From the NCBI GenBank assembly GCA_018806915.1, contig JAGKQI010000020.1, positions 124,001 through 188,000 of the forward strand: a stretch of 64,000 nucleotides of DNA, read 5' to 3'. Numbering within the stretch: the stretch's first letter is position 1; every line of letters starts with the position of its first letter. The notes under the pieces were generated by a model that worked only from the letters and a program-made list of their open reading frames with translations, did not search any database and had not been told where the DNA came from. Of this stretch, positions 11,301 to 21,218 are shown piece by piece. The stretch comes from Phytophthora colocasiae (taxonomy: Eukaryota > Oomycota > Peronosporomycetes > Peronosporales > Peronosporaceae). Made by a program: the position numbers and the translations under genes.

Positions 11301-12604
11301 TTGCAAGTGAACGCTGTTTTCTCCACGCTTCCTTTCGCCATCGGAACGTTCCAATACCCGGAGGCGATGTCCATAGTAGAGAACAGTTTAGCGTTCCCCA
11401 GAACGTCCAAGATGTCATCAATAAGCGGCATCGGGTAGCAGTCCTTAATAGTAACGGCGTTCAGCCTCCGGTAGTCAATACAGAAGCGTATGCCCCCATC
11501 AGGCTTCCGAATCATAAGCACTGGACTCGCCCATGGGCTCGAGGACGGTTGTATTATCCCCAAGTCGAGGTATTGCTGGATCTCAGCTTCCATCACATCA
11601 CCTTCGGTCTTAGAAAGCCTGTACGGTCTCTGCTTGATTGGAGCGCTGTCTCCTGTATCTATAGAGAACTCTAGGAGGTTGGTCCGACCCGGCTTCATCG
11701 AGGTTTCCACGAACATGTCAGCGAAAGACTCCAATAGAGAGGAGAACAGTCCTTGCTGCTCAGAGCTCAACTTTGATCCCGTAAAGTCCACCTTAAACTC
11801 TTGTCGTAACGCTTCATCCAAGGCAGGCATGGGATCTCGGGACGGTTCAGAACGCGAACTAACCGTTCCCAGCACGGAACTCACCCAATCCGTTCCATGT
11901 GCGGAAGCGTTCCTGTCATCCTCGTTGTCCTTCTCGTAAGCTAAGGCGGTCGCCGGCACTACCGTAGCCGCGGCGATAAGCGTTCCCTTTTTGATGATCA
12001 CGTCCTCCTCTGAAGCGTTACACACCTCCACCACGACCTTGCCCTCTTTCACCGTACACAGCGTTCGAGCAACCTTCACAGTGTCGTCCAAATCCACATA
12101 TCCTTCGACGAGCACAGTAGAGTCATCGGCCGCTTTTCCTTGAACATCAGTCACCACCAGTGCTTGCCCTCCAGGACACAACCGCACCGTAGAGCTAATA
12201 CGAGTGGTGTACATTTCCTCCACCAGAGGCGACCCGATGGCGAACGCTTCTCCCGTATCCTTAAGCGTTACCGTACTTTCATCCAGGTCGACGACGGCTC
12301 GGTACGCTCTAAGCGTGTCCGTTCCGAGGATTACATCAACATGCAGCTTCTCGATCACCACAAAAGGCCGGATTAGCTCCTTCGACCCCAGCCGCATGGG
12401 CAGGCGGACGATTCCCTTAACTCGTAACGCTTGACCCGACACGCCTTTCAGTTCCTGAGGGTACGGTTCCAAGGGAGCGTTCGTCATCCCCAACCTCTTC
12501 AGTACGCGATTGTCAATTAGACTGGCAACAGCTCCCGAGTCAATAAGCATAGCAGTAGGTAGGCAGTCAATATAGCCAGTGGAGACGGCCTCTACCCCAC
12601 CCAC
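8399..12604 (-). pseudogene. pol: G1 pol: protease, reverse transcriptase, RNase H, integrase; two in-frame stops
   Basis: One continuous frame of about 1400 codons is cut only by a TGA near 11192 and a TAA near 10793. Domains in order are: an aspartic protease with AMLIDSGAVASLID; RT with SSPWASPVLMIRKPDGG, MPFGLCNA and catalytic VYLDD just after the first stop; RNase H (KLYVDSSTMAIGACLMQ to YTDHKALTW); integrase zinc finger (HVGVTK ... CTVCGSGKG); integrase core with the D, D (LLSDQGSNF) and E (QGLVERFNGT) residues; a GPY/F-like segment; and a diverged chromodomain-like tail (YLVLLATYEVAWRPAG). Both stops fit single C-to-T changes from CGA and CAA. The start overlaps the spacer frame by 13 bases in another frame, suggesting a ribosomal frameshift. 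All catalytic motifs look intact. Confidence 0.92.
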
Positions 12605-14967
12605 AGAACCGATGATGCGTTTGCCTTCTGGAACGACTGCGTCGTCTCCATCCTCGCTAAGCGCTTCGGATTTTTTGACACTTCGCTCAGCTCCTTTTGA
12701 TCAGGATCCTTGGCCGTCGCGTCCGACACGGCGCGGGCGTACTCATACATGCCTCCCGGCTGATCTTCACTTGAGCTAAGCGTTCCCAACGCTTCCGAAC
12801 GGTTAGCCAGTAACGCTGAATGATCAAATCGAACGTTGCAGATGCGGCCTCGTCGCGAAGAACGCTTAGACAAAATACGACACAGCTCGCAAGTAGGCGT
12901 GCGATCCGTTAGTTTTCGGCGAATTCCGTCAGAGTCCAACACGTATCGGTACTTAATCCCTTGTATCAAAATGTCCACGATACTCTTCTCCAGGTGATCC
13001 ACGGAACGCTCCAAGTACGCCCTTGCTCTGATTTCAAGCTCCTTTTCCTTCAGAAGGAACTCCCGACTATACTCCTCGCGGGGATCCCTTCGGTCACTCA
13101 GTTTCATCTGGCAGGTGCCGCACGGTCGAGGGTCCAACGTCTCCTCCTCGAACACTAGTTGGTGGACGATCCTTCGAATAAGTCCCCTCCACTGGTGTCG
13201 AACGCTTCGACGGGCCTTCTCAGGAACGCTTGATAACCGTTCCGTGATTTCTCTAGGCTTTCGATTCACCAGGGGAAGTCCAATGTTGTCGAGAATCGTC
13301 ACGGGGTCAGCCGTCCTCTGGGGCGTCGCGAACTTCATCACCCTTGCCTTTTCACGCTTATGAGATCTTCGGTGTTTCTTCTTTCTCCCAGGGTAATCCT
13401 TCGCGTCCAAATATCCATCAGCGTTATGAAGAACGCTTGCCACAGCGTTCCCTTCTGTCGGAGTTTCACTAAAATTTCGGTTCGCACGCTTAGCAGCTTC
13501 GGACGATGCCAGCGTGGAAGCGTACCATCTTATCCAGTACTCAGGAGTGGATAGTTCTCCCGGCGAAGAATCGCGTGTCTTCTCAAGGGTTTCTTCCGGT
13601 ATGTTGAGAATGCAACTCAACTCCTTCAACGACAGTTCCTTCTTCTGTTCAGCGCTGGCCTTCACGCGCTTCTTCAGTTCAACCTCATCCAGAGGGAATA
13701 AGCGTTCCTCCAACTCCTTCTCGTACTCTTCCTTCTCTTCGTCGATGGGCGACTCGGCGCCGTCTTCCAGGGCGTCCAATTCTTCAGTCGAGAAGAGTCT
13801 AGTACTGGGGCGCCCTTCAGCAGATGTCTCTTCGGGCGGCGGTTCGGGTTCGATAACCGCAGGCGTTACACTGCGAGCGTTGGTCGAGCCCTCTGACTCA
13901 GGAACGGTTCCAGCCGTTCCGCCAACAGCGTTCTCTTTTTCTGGCCGGTCTATTTCAACCAGTCTGTCAGCTTCCTCCAAAGAGATAGCTCCTTCTTTAA
14001 TCCACGCTACGTCATCGCCTTCACCGGGATCGGGAGGCGTCCTTTCCTGCTCTTCCGTCGCTTCTTCTCCTCGAGAGTCGTCATCCTTGGAAGCGTTCTC
14101 CGTTCCCTTTTTACCCGAATCCATGAACTGCACGTGTACAACTTTACGCTTCCCTGTATGTTTGTAGGGTGGCGATTGAAATAACACCCATACCGCACTC
14201 ACACCAGTCTCGAACCGTTCCTCTAAAGCTCTAATAACCTCTGGCTTCAGGGACCCCCGTTCGGTCTCTGAGGGGTACTGTTCCTCCGTTCCACCGTTCC
14301 CACTTTCCTCTATTTCCTTCGTTGACCGTTCTCCGTGCTCTTCCTTCCGTTCTTCAATGTTCATAGTTTCTTCCTCAAGCGGCTCCCTATCTCCCGAGCA
14401 ATCGTTGCTCGCCACCCTAGCGGACGCCGTCACCTCGACAGGCTATCCCTCTTCCAGGCTGGCCATCTCCTTGTAGTCAGCATAGTAATCGCAGAAATAA
14501 TCCTCTTCTTCAGTAGTAGCCTCGGCTACTCGACTCTCCAATGGTAATAACGCTTCAGCCATCATAATCTCCTCCTCCCGCGTATTCTCCGCGCGGTGGT
14601 CGTAGATAAATTCCCTCCTTGGAATACTCGTCCTTTCAGCACCAGACGAGCTCTCGCGCTCGTCTCCCTCAGCGGAACGCTCCGTCCCGTTCTCTTCTTC
14701 AATATCCGTCATTTTTACATCCGTTTCAGTCCATTCGCCCACGCTCCTCAAAGCGTTAACCGTTCTCTTCGCGTCCTGGTACGCTTCAATCCCTCCAAAG
14801 TTATGCGAGTCCTCTCGCTCGCCGTCTTCCATGGAACAATCCGTTCCGTACTTCTCTCCTTCAATATCCGTCTCGTTCACAGCAAATTCAATCCCTTCAC
14901 CTACGCTTTCCACAGCGTTAACCGTTCCCATTCCATCCTGGTACGCTCCAACTTCTCCCAGATCCAA
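12592..14967 (-). pseudogene. G1 gag-pol spacer frame with acidic duplicated segment and CxxC pairs
   Basis: This is one reading frame, the same frame as gag, cut by a single TAG near 14440. The upstream part (14967-14443) is very acidic and contains two diverged copies of a segment of about 50 residues (GAYQDGMGTVNAVESVGE and EAYQDAKRTVNALRSVGE). The downstream 613 codons are Glu/Lys/Arg-rich with a region bearing two CxxC pairs (CGTCQMKL and CELCRIL) about 70 residues apart, possibly a zinc-binding module. No known domain was recognised. It most likely forms a gag extension in the polyprotein. Confidence 0.6.
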
Positions 14968-15045
14968 TACGGAAGCGTTCCCAGGTGCGTCATCTCTTAG
15001 ACAAGAAGAAGGGTCGACACTCCATTCCCCTTCCTCCTGCCCCCA

Positions 15046-17178
15046 TCATTGGCGACTCGCGGCAGGGTCCCCTCCAGCCGAGGCCCCGGCCTTTTCTTGA
15101 GCAGATAATCGAGAGAGAAGTAGCTTCGTAGGGCAGTTAGCCACTCGATGGTCAGGACTATCGCACAGGAAACAGGTACGCTTATAACCGTTCTGGGTAC
15201 GGTTCGCAGACTGTTGGTTAGAACGGTTCGATTGACTTTGCCCGCGGGGCAGCTCACATTCCACGTAGACATGTCCCTTTGTCTGACAATTCGAGCAGAC
15301 AGCATTACCACGACGGCAGCTAAGCCGGTTGCATCCTAGTGTATGGCAGCGGCCACACACGACCTGGCCTTCCTGGGTATGCATGTCGGGGCCCTGGCGG
15401 ATTCCTCTAACAGGGGTCTCAGGCGCCACCGCCGCCACGGTCGTCGAAGCGTGCCCAAAAGCAGGGTCTTCGTAACGCGCCACTGCAATCGTCGGAGTAG
15501 CGTTCTGAGGAACGCTTGGCTGAGCGTACTGCTGCTGCTGCTGCTGCGCCAACATGTGTTGCGTCTGTTGCATTAGCGTGAGCATTTGTTGCATCATTGC
15601 GCTCTCGGAGTTCTTCGCTTGAGGCGTGTCTTCAAAGTCAGCGTCATTTTCCACTGGAATGTGCATGTTCTTGTAGAGCAGAACCGTTACCGCTTGCGGA
15701 ATCGAGTCAACCATAGCGTTCGATAGCGTAGCTTTCCACTCACGGTTGCGCAAACCCGACAAGAAATATTGATATCGCATATCCGAGTCGTAACACCTAG
15801 CGTCGTCGCACAGCCTCGAAATTAAGTCCCCCCAGACCTCAGCGGACATTTCACGCGACCGCGTTGTCTTCTTGAGTAGCTCAATACGTTGCTGGGGAGT
15901 TTGACAGATGAACTGGTTGTAGAACCGAGTCTTTAAAGTATCAAAATCGTCAATGCGCGAATGTACCCACCACTGTTCTCCTGTCTTGCCCTTCAGACAC
16001 TCACGGAACGCACTCAATCGAAGCGTGTCATCCAATCCCTCCGTAGCACGCTCGAACGCTTCCCAAAAACTTCCGGCACGCTCCGCCGTAGAATCATCCG
16101 AATAGAACGGTTGCAACATCCGTATAGCGTTCCTGATACTCGTGGGCATCCCCAAAGGCGCAGGTTGCGGCCTTCCCGGCTGTACGGAATATCCATACTG
16201 GGGCGGAGCTAATCCATAAGCGTTCCCAGCCCTGTTATCCCCTCGCGGCACGGAGACAGGAACCGTTCCCGGTCCGAACGGTCGGGTAGTGTACGGGACG
16301 CTCGTCATAGTGGGATGGGGGGAAGTGACATGCCCTTGTAGCATCGGAACTTCTTGCCTTAATTGCCCGGCCGGCGGGACTACCGGGGTTCCAGCGGGCA
16401 CACTTACAGGGCGTACAGGTAATTGCGCCGACGACGTAAGCGTTACAGGCAACGCTTGCGAGGCCATCAGGAACGGTTGTGTCTCCGTGGTCGAGTAATA
16501 TAGAGGTAGCGTTCTCGGTACGCTTGTCGACGCAGGGTTCTGGGCAACGTACGCAGGGGTTACTACATGCGCGGCAGGCGTCTCTCGAACGTGAGATGAA
16601 AACAATCCCTTCAGCCCATAGTCCGCCGGACTGGAGAAATCCTTCATCGTGACGTTGCGGTAACTCGCAATGGCTCCTCTCGTTTGAGGCGTTCTCGTTG
16701 AGTGCGGGGCGTTCACTACCGGCTCGTTCGTCCCGGTCCACGCAGGGATGGACGGTCGGAACGCTCCTCCAGGGAACGCTTGCGCTGGTGGATTAGCGTA
16801 TCCAGGGGTCCATGAGGCAGGAACGGTTCGCTCCTCTCTTGGGGCGGCCCACGCCTGGCTCGACACGGTCTGCTCTGAAGGCAGGAACCCCATCATGTTG
16901 TAGTAGCTTCGAGGTGAGAGGGTCGCTTGCGATGGCCTACCTCCGGGAGGACTCTCCCTCGATCGCGTCGCTGGGGGCTTCGTCTCGAGCGGATCATCTC
17001 GGCGGGGAGGAACGGATCGAGAAGCGTTCTCCGCGCGCGGCGTTCCCGTCCTCGACGAGGCAATACTTGCACCCCCACTTGGGCGTCTTCCCGTCGCTCC
17101 CACTTGTTCGCCTCCGGCTCCGGCCGCCCACTGCAGCACGTTAGTTCTCACTGCGCTAAGGCCGACAGCCGTCGTCAC
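15046..17178 (-). CDS. gag: G1 Gag with retrotransposon-gag domain and CCHC knuckles
   Basis: This 710-codon frame begins with a low-complexity Pro/Thr/Ser-rich half. A capsid-type gag core follows (FWEAFERATEGLDDTLRL, GKTGEQWWVHSRIDDF, RFYNQFICQTPQQRIELL), then a Gln-rich run. Cys-rich nucleocapsid motifs end the protein, including CSNCQTKGHVYVEC and CFLCDSPDHRVANC, the latter a canonical CX2CX4HX4C. It would assemble particles and bind element RNA. The frame ends at a TGA followed by an open spacer frame in the same register, so either readthrough or a nonsense mutation is possible. The first codon is a GTG; translation may really start in the leader ORF or at an internal ATG. Confidence 0.85.
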   Translation of the reverse strand: MTTAVGLSAVRTNVLQWAAGAGGEQVGATGRRPSGGASIASSRTGTPRAENASRSVPPRRDDPLETKPPATRSRESPPGGRPSQATLSPRSYYNMMGFLPSEQTVSSQAWAAPREERTVPASWTPGYANPPAQAFPGGAFRPSIPAWTGTNEPVVNAPHSTRTPQTRGAIASYRNVTMKDFSSPADYGLKGLFSSHVRETPAAHVVTPAYVAQNPASTSVPRTLPLYYSTTETQPFLMASQALPVTLTSSAQLPVRPVSVPAGTPVVPPAGQLRQEVPMLQGHVTSPHPTMTSVPYTTRPFGPGTVPVSVPRGDNRAGNAYGLAPPQYGYSVQPGRPQPAPLGMPTSIRNAIRMLQPFYSDDSTAERAGSFWEAFERATEGLDDTLRLSAFRECLKGKTGEQWWVHSRIDDFDTLKTRFYNQFICQTPQQRIELLKKTTRSREMSAEVWGDLISRLCDDARCYDSDMRYQYFLSGLRNREWKATLSNAMVDSIPQAVTVLLYKNMHIPVENDADFEDTPQAKNSESAMMQQMLTLMQQTQHMLAQQQQQQYAQPSVPQNATPTIAVARYEDPAFGHASTTVAAVAPETPVRGIRQGPDMHTQEGQVVCGRCHTLGCNRLSCRRGNAVCSNCQTKGHVYVECELPRGQSQSNRSNQQSANRTQNGYKRTCFLCDSPDHRVANCPTKLLLSRLSAQEKAGASAGGDPAASRQ

Positions 17179-17179
17179 G

Positions 17180-17407
17180 TCAGGGGAACCACCCTGGCCT
17201 TCCCTGGGACGTCGGTGTATTCGCCCGCCAGGAGCGTTCTTCGCTTCCGTTCCCAGCTGCAGCAGGGAACGCTTGACCCGTACTCTGGGCCTCTCCTTGT
17301 CCTAGAGACTCCATTTTCGCCTCCTCGAAGTAATCCTCTAGGATCGCCTTGTCCTCCGTATAGAGCCTAGATCCCACCCAGGGTATGTACCCTAGTAAGT
17401 AGCGCAT
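17180..17407 (-). CDS. G1 leader ORF, probable start of Gag
   Basis: This 75-codon frame begins with an ATG about 190 bases inside the 5' LTR and overlaps the gag frame in a different register. Its end (TSQGRPGWFP) is directly continued in composition by the gag frame, so it may be the true N-terminus of Gag with a one-base shift, or a short upstream ORF. No domain is recognised. Confidence 0.4.
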   Translation of the reverse strand: MRYLLGYIPWVGSRLYTEDKAILEDYFEEAKMESLGQGEAQSTGQAFPAAAGNGSEERSWRANTPTSQGRPGWFP

Positions 17408-17579
17408 AGCACTTGGTCCTTAGTAGCCTCTGCTACCGTTCCTTGAGACTGGTCTAGTCTGAGTCTTTACTCTTCCGCAACCCGGCGGAATCGTTCCGCT
17501 TCCAGGAGTTGCTTACCTCCTCTTAGGGCACTTCCTTACTCTTCTTGCTTCCCGACTGAGACCTTCTCCAGCGAACAGG

Positions 17580-17597
17580 TACCCTGCTTCTCCACCA
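17580..17597 (-). other. G1 primer-binding site (candidate)
   Basis: Two bases (TT) inside the 5' LTR the minus strand reads TGGTGGAGAAGCAGGG. The TGG complements the CCA end of a tRNA. The priming tRNA was not identified. The same two-base spacing before TGG occurs in G2 and G3. Confidence 0.6.
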
Positions 17598-17599
17598 AA

Positions 17600-18100
17600 T
17601 GTCACGCACCTCCCTTGTCGGGGTCGGTACCTGTGGCTGTTAGATGAGTACGGTCCTGAGTGGGGTCTAGAAGTAGAGTAAGTAGATAGAGTGTAAGCTT
17701 CTTGAATAAATGCAATATACGTCGATTCTTGTTCTCGTTCACTTGACTAGGGAAAATCGTAACTAAATAGAAAAAATGAAGAGCGCAGCATAGTACCACG
17801 CCCTTGGGGGTGACACCTCACCTTTTACACTCACCGGGCACCGTCGACGTGCCATCCGTCCTTGCAGTCTCCACTTCACCGGGGACTTGGTCTCAGTTAC
17901 CTTCCGCTCCCTCCTGCCTTGGACCTCCACGTCGCCACCTAGCGCCATCATTGCAGATAGGCCCCTCCTTGACGATCCTGTACCACAGGAACGGTACTCA
18001 GGCCTGAGTCACCCAGTCGCCGTAGCGGCTTGGGTCTTTCTACTGATCGACCGGGGTCCAACGTCGCTGGAACGGCACTCCCAATCCCGGATACGGGACA
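17600..18100 (-). repeat. G1 5' LTR
   Basis: This 501-bp LTR is nearly identical to 4410-4911. It is followed on the plus strand by the target duplication AGGGC (18101-18105). Confidence 0.95.
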
Positions 18101-19164
18101 AGGGCAATGCTGTTGCCTGGAGCACTATTTCAATGAATACCAAGATGCCATTCTACGTGAGCTTAGAAGAACGCTCCAATCGGTGCGAAGGGAGAAAATG
18201 TGTCGAGGAACGTGTATGACTAGTCACCATAGTAGCCGCAAGGACGTGTGCTAGATAAACATGTCGTTAACTGATACAAATACATGATCCAGATATTTTT
18301 CTAAAGGCAATTTCTGAAGTAAATTTAAAGGACTAGGACACCTAAAATAAAGTAAACGCTTACGATTAGTGTTGTTAATTACCGTGGTATTACCTCCTAT
18401 TAACTACCACTCAATTTGGCTGGTATTACTAAACGGTAATAGGACTAAGCTGTACTGCAATATTTGCATCTAAACTTTTCACAACGAGAAGCCGCCCAGA
18501 GCCCACCACCTCACCACCTCGCCACCACCCTTCATGGTAGATCCCGCAGCCCGACATCGACGGATACAAGGACCTGGACGTCTTCCTGCTGAGCGGTGAC
18601 ATGGACATCATGGGCGGTTGCAGAGAACACATCCATCAAGGCCTCGTACAGCATGGACGTTCGCCGTCAACGCGGCATCTGTGGTCATGTTTAGCGACGT
18701 GTGGGGACACAAGAGGCTGCTGCTCGTCAACTACATCTCCGTGGTACCTATGTGAGGCCAAAGGCTGACTGCGCTCAGGAGAAATGGTCGTACATCCATG
18801 GCTCGTCGCCGTTGATACTGTGAAACGTCAGGCGTTCAACTTGTGCTTCGATACGGGAGCTGGCGAAAGTCTTTTCACATATGACGATGTTCAGTCGTTC
18901 TTTTACGGCAAATGAGGAGGGGTACATGAATGACGTGTACTAAATTCTGCAGCAACAGCAACAGGTATGAGAATCTGATGGAGTTTGAGTGTATGACTAT
19001 TTTGTTCGGCTGAATTAGTGTTATGCTACAGTACCCCACTAGAAATGTCATCCCATTGCATATTAGTTTCGCAAAGTACCTACTTTTGCATCCGTGGTGA
19101 TTGCTTGGTAGATAAGGCTGAGACGTGAGGCATAACTACGTCCGGTACTGAGTTCAAGTACGTA
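18101..19164. other. remnants right of G1, no intact gene
   Basis: The first 150 bases continue the sequence interrupted by G1 (a coiled, charged fragment). Around 18540-18750 short frames read like pieces of a decayed host or transposon gene (DIDGYKDLDVFLLSGDMDI; FSDVWGHKRLLLVNY). A 43-codon frame near 18784 (LCFDTGAGESLFTYDD) has a weak protease-like DTGA. None can be assigned. Confidence 0.35.
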
Positions 19165-19219
19165 CAGCGGGTCCAGAAAGTCAGCACCCCCCCTCTTTGT
19201 ACCCAACTTCAACAGCAAC
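19165..19219 (+). repeat. Tc1/mariner left terminal inverted repeat
   Basis: It is complementary to 20059-20114 apart from one extra C in the C-run of the other end (7 versus 8). It ends at AACAGCAAC. Confidence 0.9.
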
Positions 19220-19237
19220 GAATTTATTCCGCACGGT

Positions 19238-19861
19238 TTAGTACTTCGTGTGCCCTCCCTTCTTGTCTATCACTGTTTTTAATCTCTCCGGCATTGACAA
19301 GACGCAACGTTTAACCACATCATCATCTATACTATACCAAATCGCGCGCAGCTTAACCTTGAGATCATTGATCGAAGACGCCGGGTTCTTGTGCAGCTCC
19401 CTTTTCATGATGAACCATAGATTCTCAATAGGGTTTAAGTCAGGGCTTTGCGGAGGATGGCCCATATTAATCAGCCGTAACTCCCGTAGGCATCCAGACG
19501 TGAGCTTTGCCGTGTGTGCCGGCGCATTGTCATGCACGAACAGCGTCTCTCCAGAGAGACCCAGCAAGGACTTCGTAATTGGGATTTCATTGCGCAATAC
19601 ACGTCTGTAGTAGTCGCCTGTCCCACGCCGTCAGCTGTGATCGAGCTCCAGACCATGAGCGATTTTCTGCTTGACTCGCCCACTGCGTGGCTGCAAGACG
19701 ACGTGCCCGTGCTTCTTGAAGTACTTGATAATAGTTCGAACAGTGTCTCTTTTCATGCATAGATGCTTGCTAATTCGTCGGCTGCCAATCCCCATCTGCC
19801 ATTTGCAGAGCACGCGGTCGCGGAGGTCTTGGGAATGCTGCTTTCTTTGGCCACGCGGCAT
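19238..19861 (-). pseudogene. Tc1/mariner transposase remnant
   Basis: The N-terminus (MPRGQRKQHSQDLRDRVL) carries the helix-turn-helix that binds the inverted repeats. It continues to GRVKQKIAHG and then passes, in another frame, directly to SLMVWSSITADGVG. Roughly 100 residues that normally contain the first catalytic Asp are missing. The second Asp (LFVHDNAPAHTA) and the third acidic position (SPDLNPIENLW) are present. The frame changes near 19690 and again near 19600. It is inactive as a transposase. Confidence 0.88.
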
Positions 19862-20058
19862 CGGGTGGAATGTGAAATGCTACAGAGGAAATATTTGTAC
19901 AATAGCTTAATGAATGGAGATCGATGCACGTGTTCGCTGATTGGTGGAATTTTAGTGTACCAATGAAAGCTTGTAAACCGAGCCTTCAGGCGAATGCAAG
20001 CGTCTTACTGCGCATTGACTTATTGGAGCACAGCGGAAAGCTGCAACATGCTGCTATG

Positions 20059-20114
20059 GTTGCTGTTGAAGTTGGGTACAAAGAGGGGGGGGTGCTGACT
20101 TTCTGGACCCGCTG
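20059..20114 (-). repeat. Tc1/mariner right terminal inverted repeat
   Basis: This is the inverse copy of 19165-19219, one base longer in its G-run. A TA dinucleotide follows. Confidence 0.9.
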
Positions 20115-20220
20115 TACAGGCGGTCATGGCGTATTTGTGGATAATGAGGCGCTCATATATTTTATGTTGATGGTGTTGTGTTGATTGCCCAACTAGTTAC
20201 CTTTTAAGTTATCCGTCGGA

Positions 20221-21218
20221 TTAACGCTGTATAGTCTCCAGTGCGTGTGCATGCGCAGTAACTGCATCGGTTGTGTTTTCTGGAGCACGTGAGTTGTATC
20301 CTGAGTTTCGGCCTTCGTTCACGTTGTGGAGCTGGATCTCGTCTACGCGTGAGAACACTTGACCTAGTGTTGTTGTCTGTGTGAGTGGTAGTTCCACGTA
20401 TTCGTGGCTTGTACGGATCGTGCTTGACCGCGATGGAGGTGACAGCATGGAATTTAAAGTTACCGCTGTACTGCGTGGAATGGGTGCTACCTGGCCGTCC
20501 TGCATGCCGGCCACTTGCTCAGACTGCGAGGGTGAAAACTGTGATCGTCTGGCCGATGAAAATCCTCGATTTCGTTGCTGCGAGCTTGTGTTGCGACATC
20601 GGTTGGATACGGTTGAGATTTCAGAATCCACTGATGGGAATAGCGACTGACTTGCTGCTGATCCACTGCGACGGTAACTTCTCTCGTGCGTATTACTGGA
20701 AAGGTATATTGGTGTGTCATAGGCGCCGAATTCTGAGCTACTGTCGCTGTCACCGTCGCTAAAGCATGCGCTGATCCCATCGACTTGGTAATGCACTTGA
20801 CGTGTGGCAGTTTTGTTCCCTACGTTTGCGTACAAGAACGCCAGTTTCTCTACACATTCGGGTTTCAATCGATTTCGATGTTTGCAGTGAATGAAAGCGT
20901 GATCACTCCACGAGCGTTCACTAGCAGCGGAGGACGTGGGGATGCTGAGCACTCGAGTGGCAAAACCTTTCAAAGCAGCAAAGTCAGCACTTTTGAGCCT
21001 CCACCAGTCGAGAGGTGCTTTGCTAGACGCTTCTGCCCATTTTTCCGTCGACTACCCGTCTTTTGCTCGAATCCACTTCATCAAGGCATCGTAGAAGGAT
21101 TGTTCGGTCACGCCACCGCTCAAACCGACCCGAATGGCCAAGGTAACACATGCGTCGACGGCTCTGTCTAAGTCATTTTCATCGAAATGGTCTGGGGATT
21201 TGGATGGGTCAAGTAAGT
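20221..21218 (-). pseudogene. hAT transposase, C-terminal part with dimerisation domain
   Basis: Read on the minus strand, the segment starts with LLDPSKSPDHFDENDLDRAV. It passes one in-frame TAG (after MKWIRAKDG) and continues to the hAT dimerisation signature ATRVLSIPTSSAASERSW ... NRLKPECVEKLAFLY, followed by a long Ser-rich tail to a stop at 20221. The part that should precede it lies at 43932-44200, 22.7 kb away beyond G2, on the same strand. This shows that G2 inserted into this gene. The Tc1 copy lies just beyond its 3' end. Confidence 0.88.

Larger units (their letters stand above)
4410..18100 (-). mobile_element. Gypsy-1 (G1): complete 13.7-kb Ty3/Gypsy LTR retrotransposon
   Basis: Two LTRs of 502 and 501 bp bound the element, and AGGGC is duplicated on both sides (4405-4409 and 18101-18105). 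Read on the minus strand it contains, in order, 5' LTR, primer site, leader ORF, gag, spacer frame, pol (PR-RT-RNaseH-INT), a region with an ORF on the opposite strand, a membrane-protein ORF, polypurine tract and 3' LTR. By eye the LTRs differ only by one base in an A-run near 4583 and one C/T change near 4637, so insertion is fairly recent. The sense frames nevertheless carry several single stop codons. The word GGAACG(C/G)TT and its complement recur throughout. The element is unusually large for Ty3/Gypsy because of the spacer frame and the two extra ORFs. Confidence 0.93.
19165..20114 (-). mobile_element. Tc1/mariner element with intact inverted ends and internally deleted transposase
   Basis: Terminal inverted repeats of about 55 bp begin CAGCGGGTCCAGAAAGTCAG and are bounded on both sides by TA (19163-19164 and 20115-20116), the Tc1/mariner target site. 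At 950 bp it is shorter than a typical 1.3-1.6 kb autonomous copy. The transposase lies on the minus strand and lacks its middle. It could still be mobilised in trans. Confidence 0.92.

Noticed and set aside
18778..18915. Possible retroviral protease (DTGA)
   Set aside because: Only about 40 codons, and no hydrophobic-Gly second motif or neighbouring RT.
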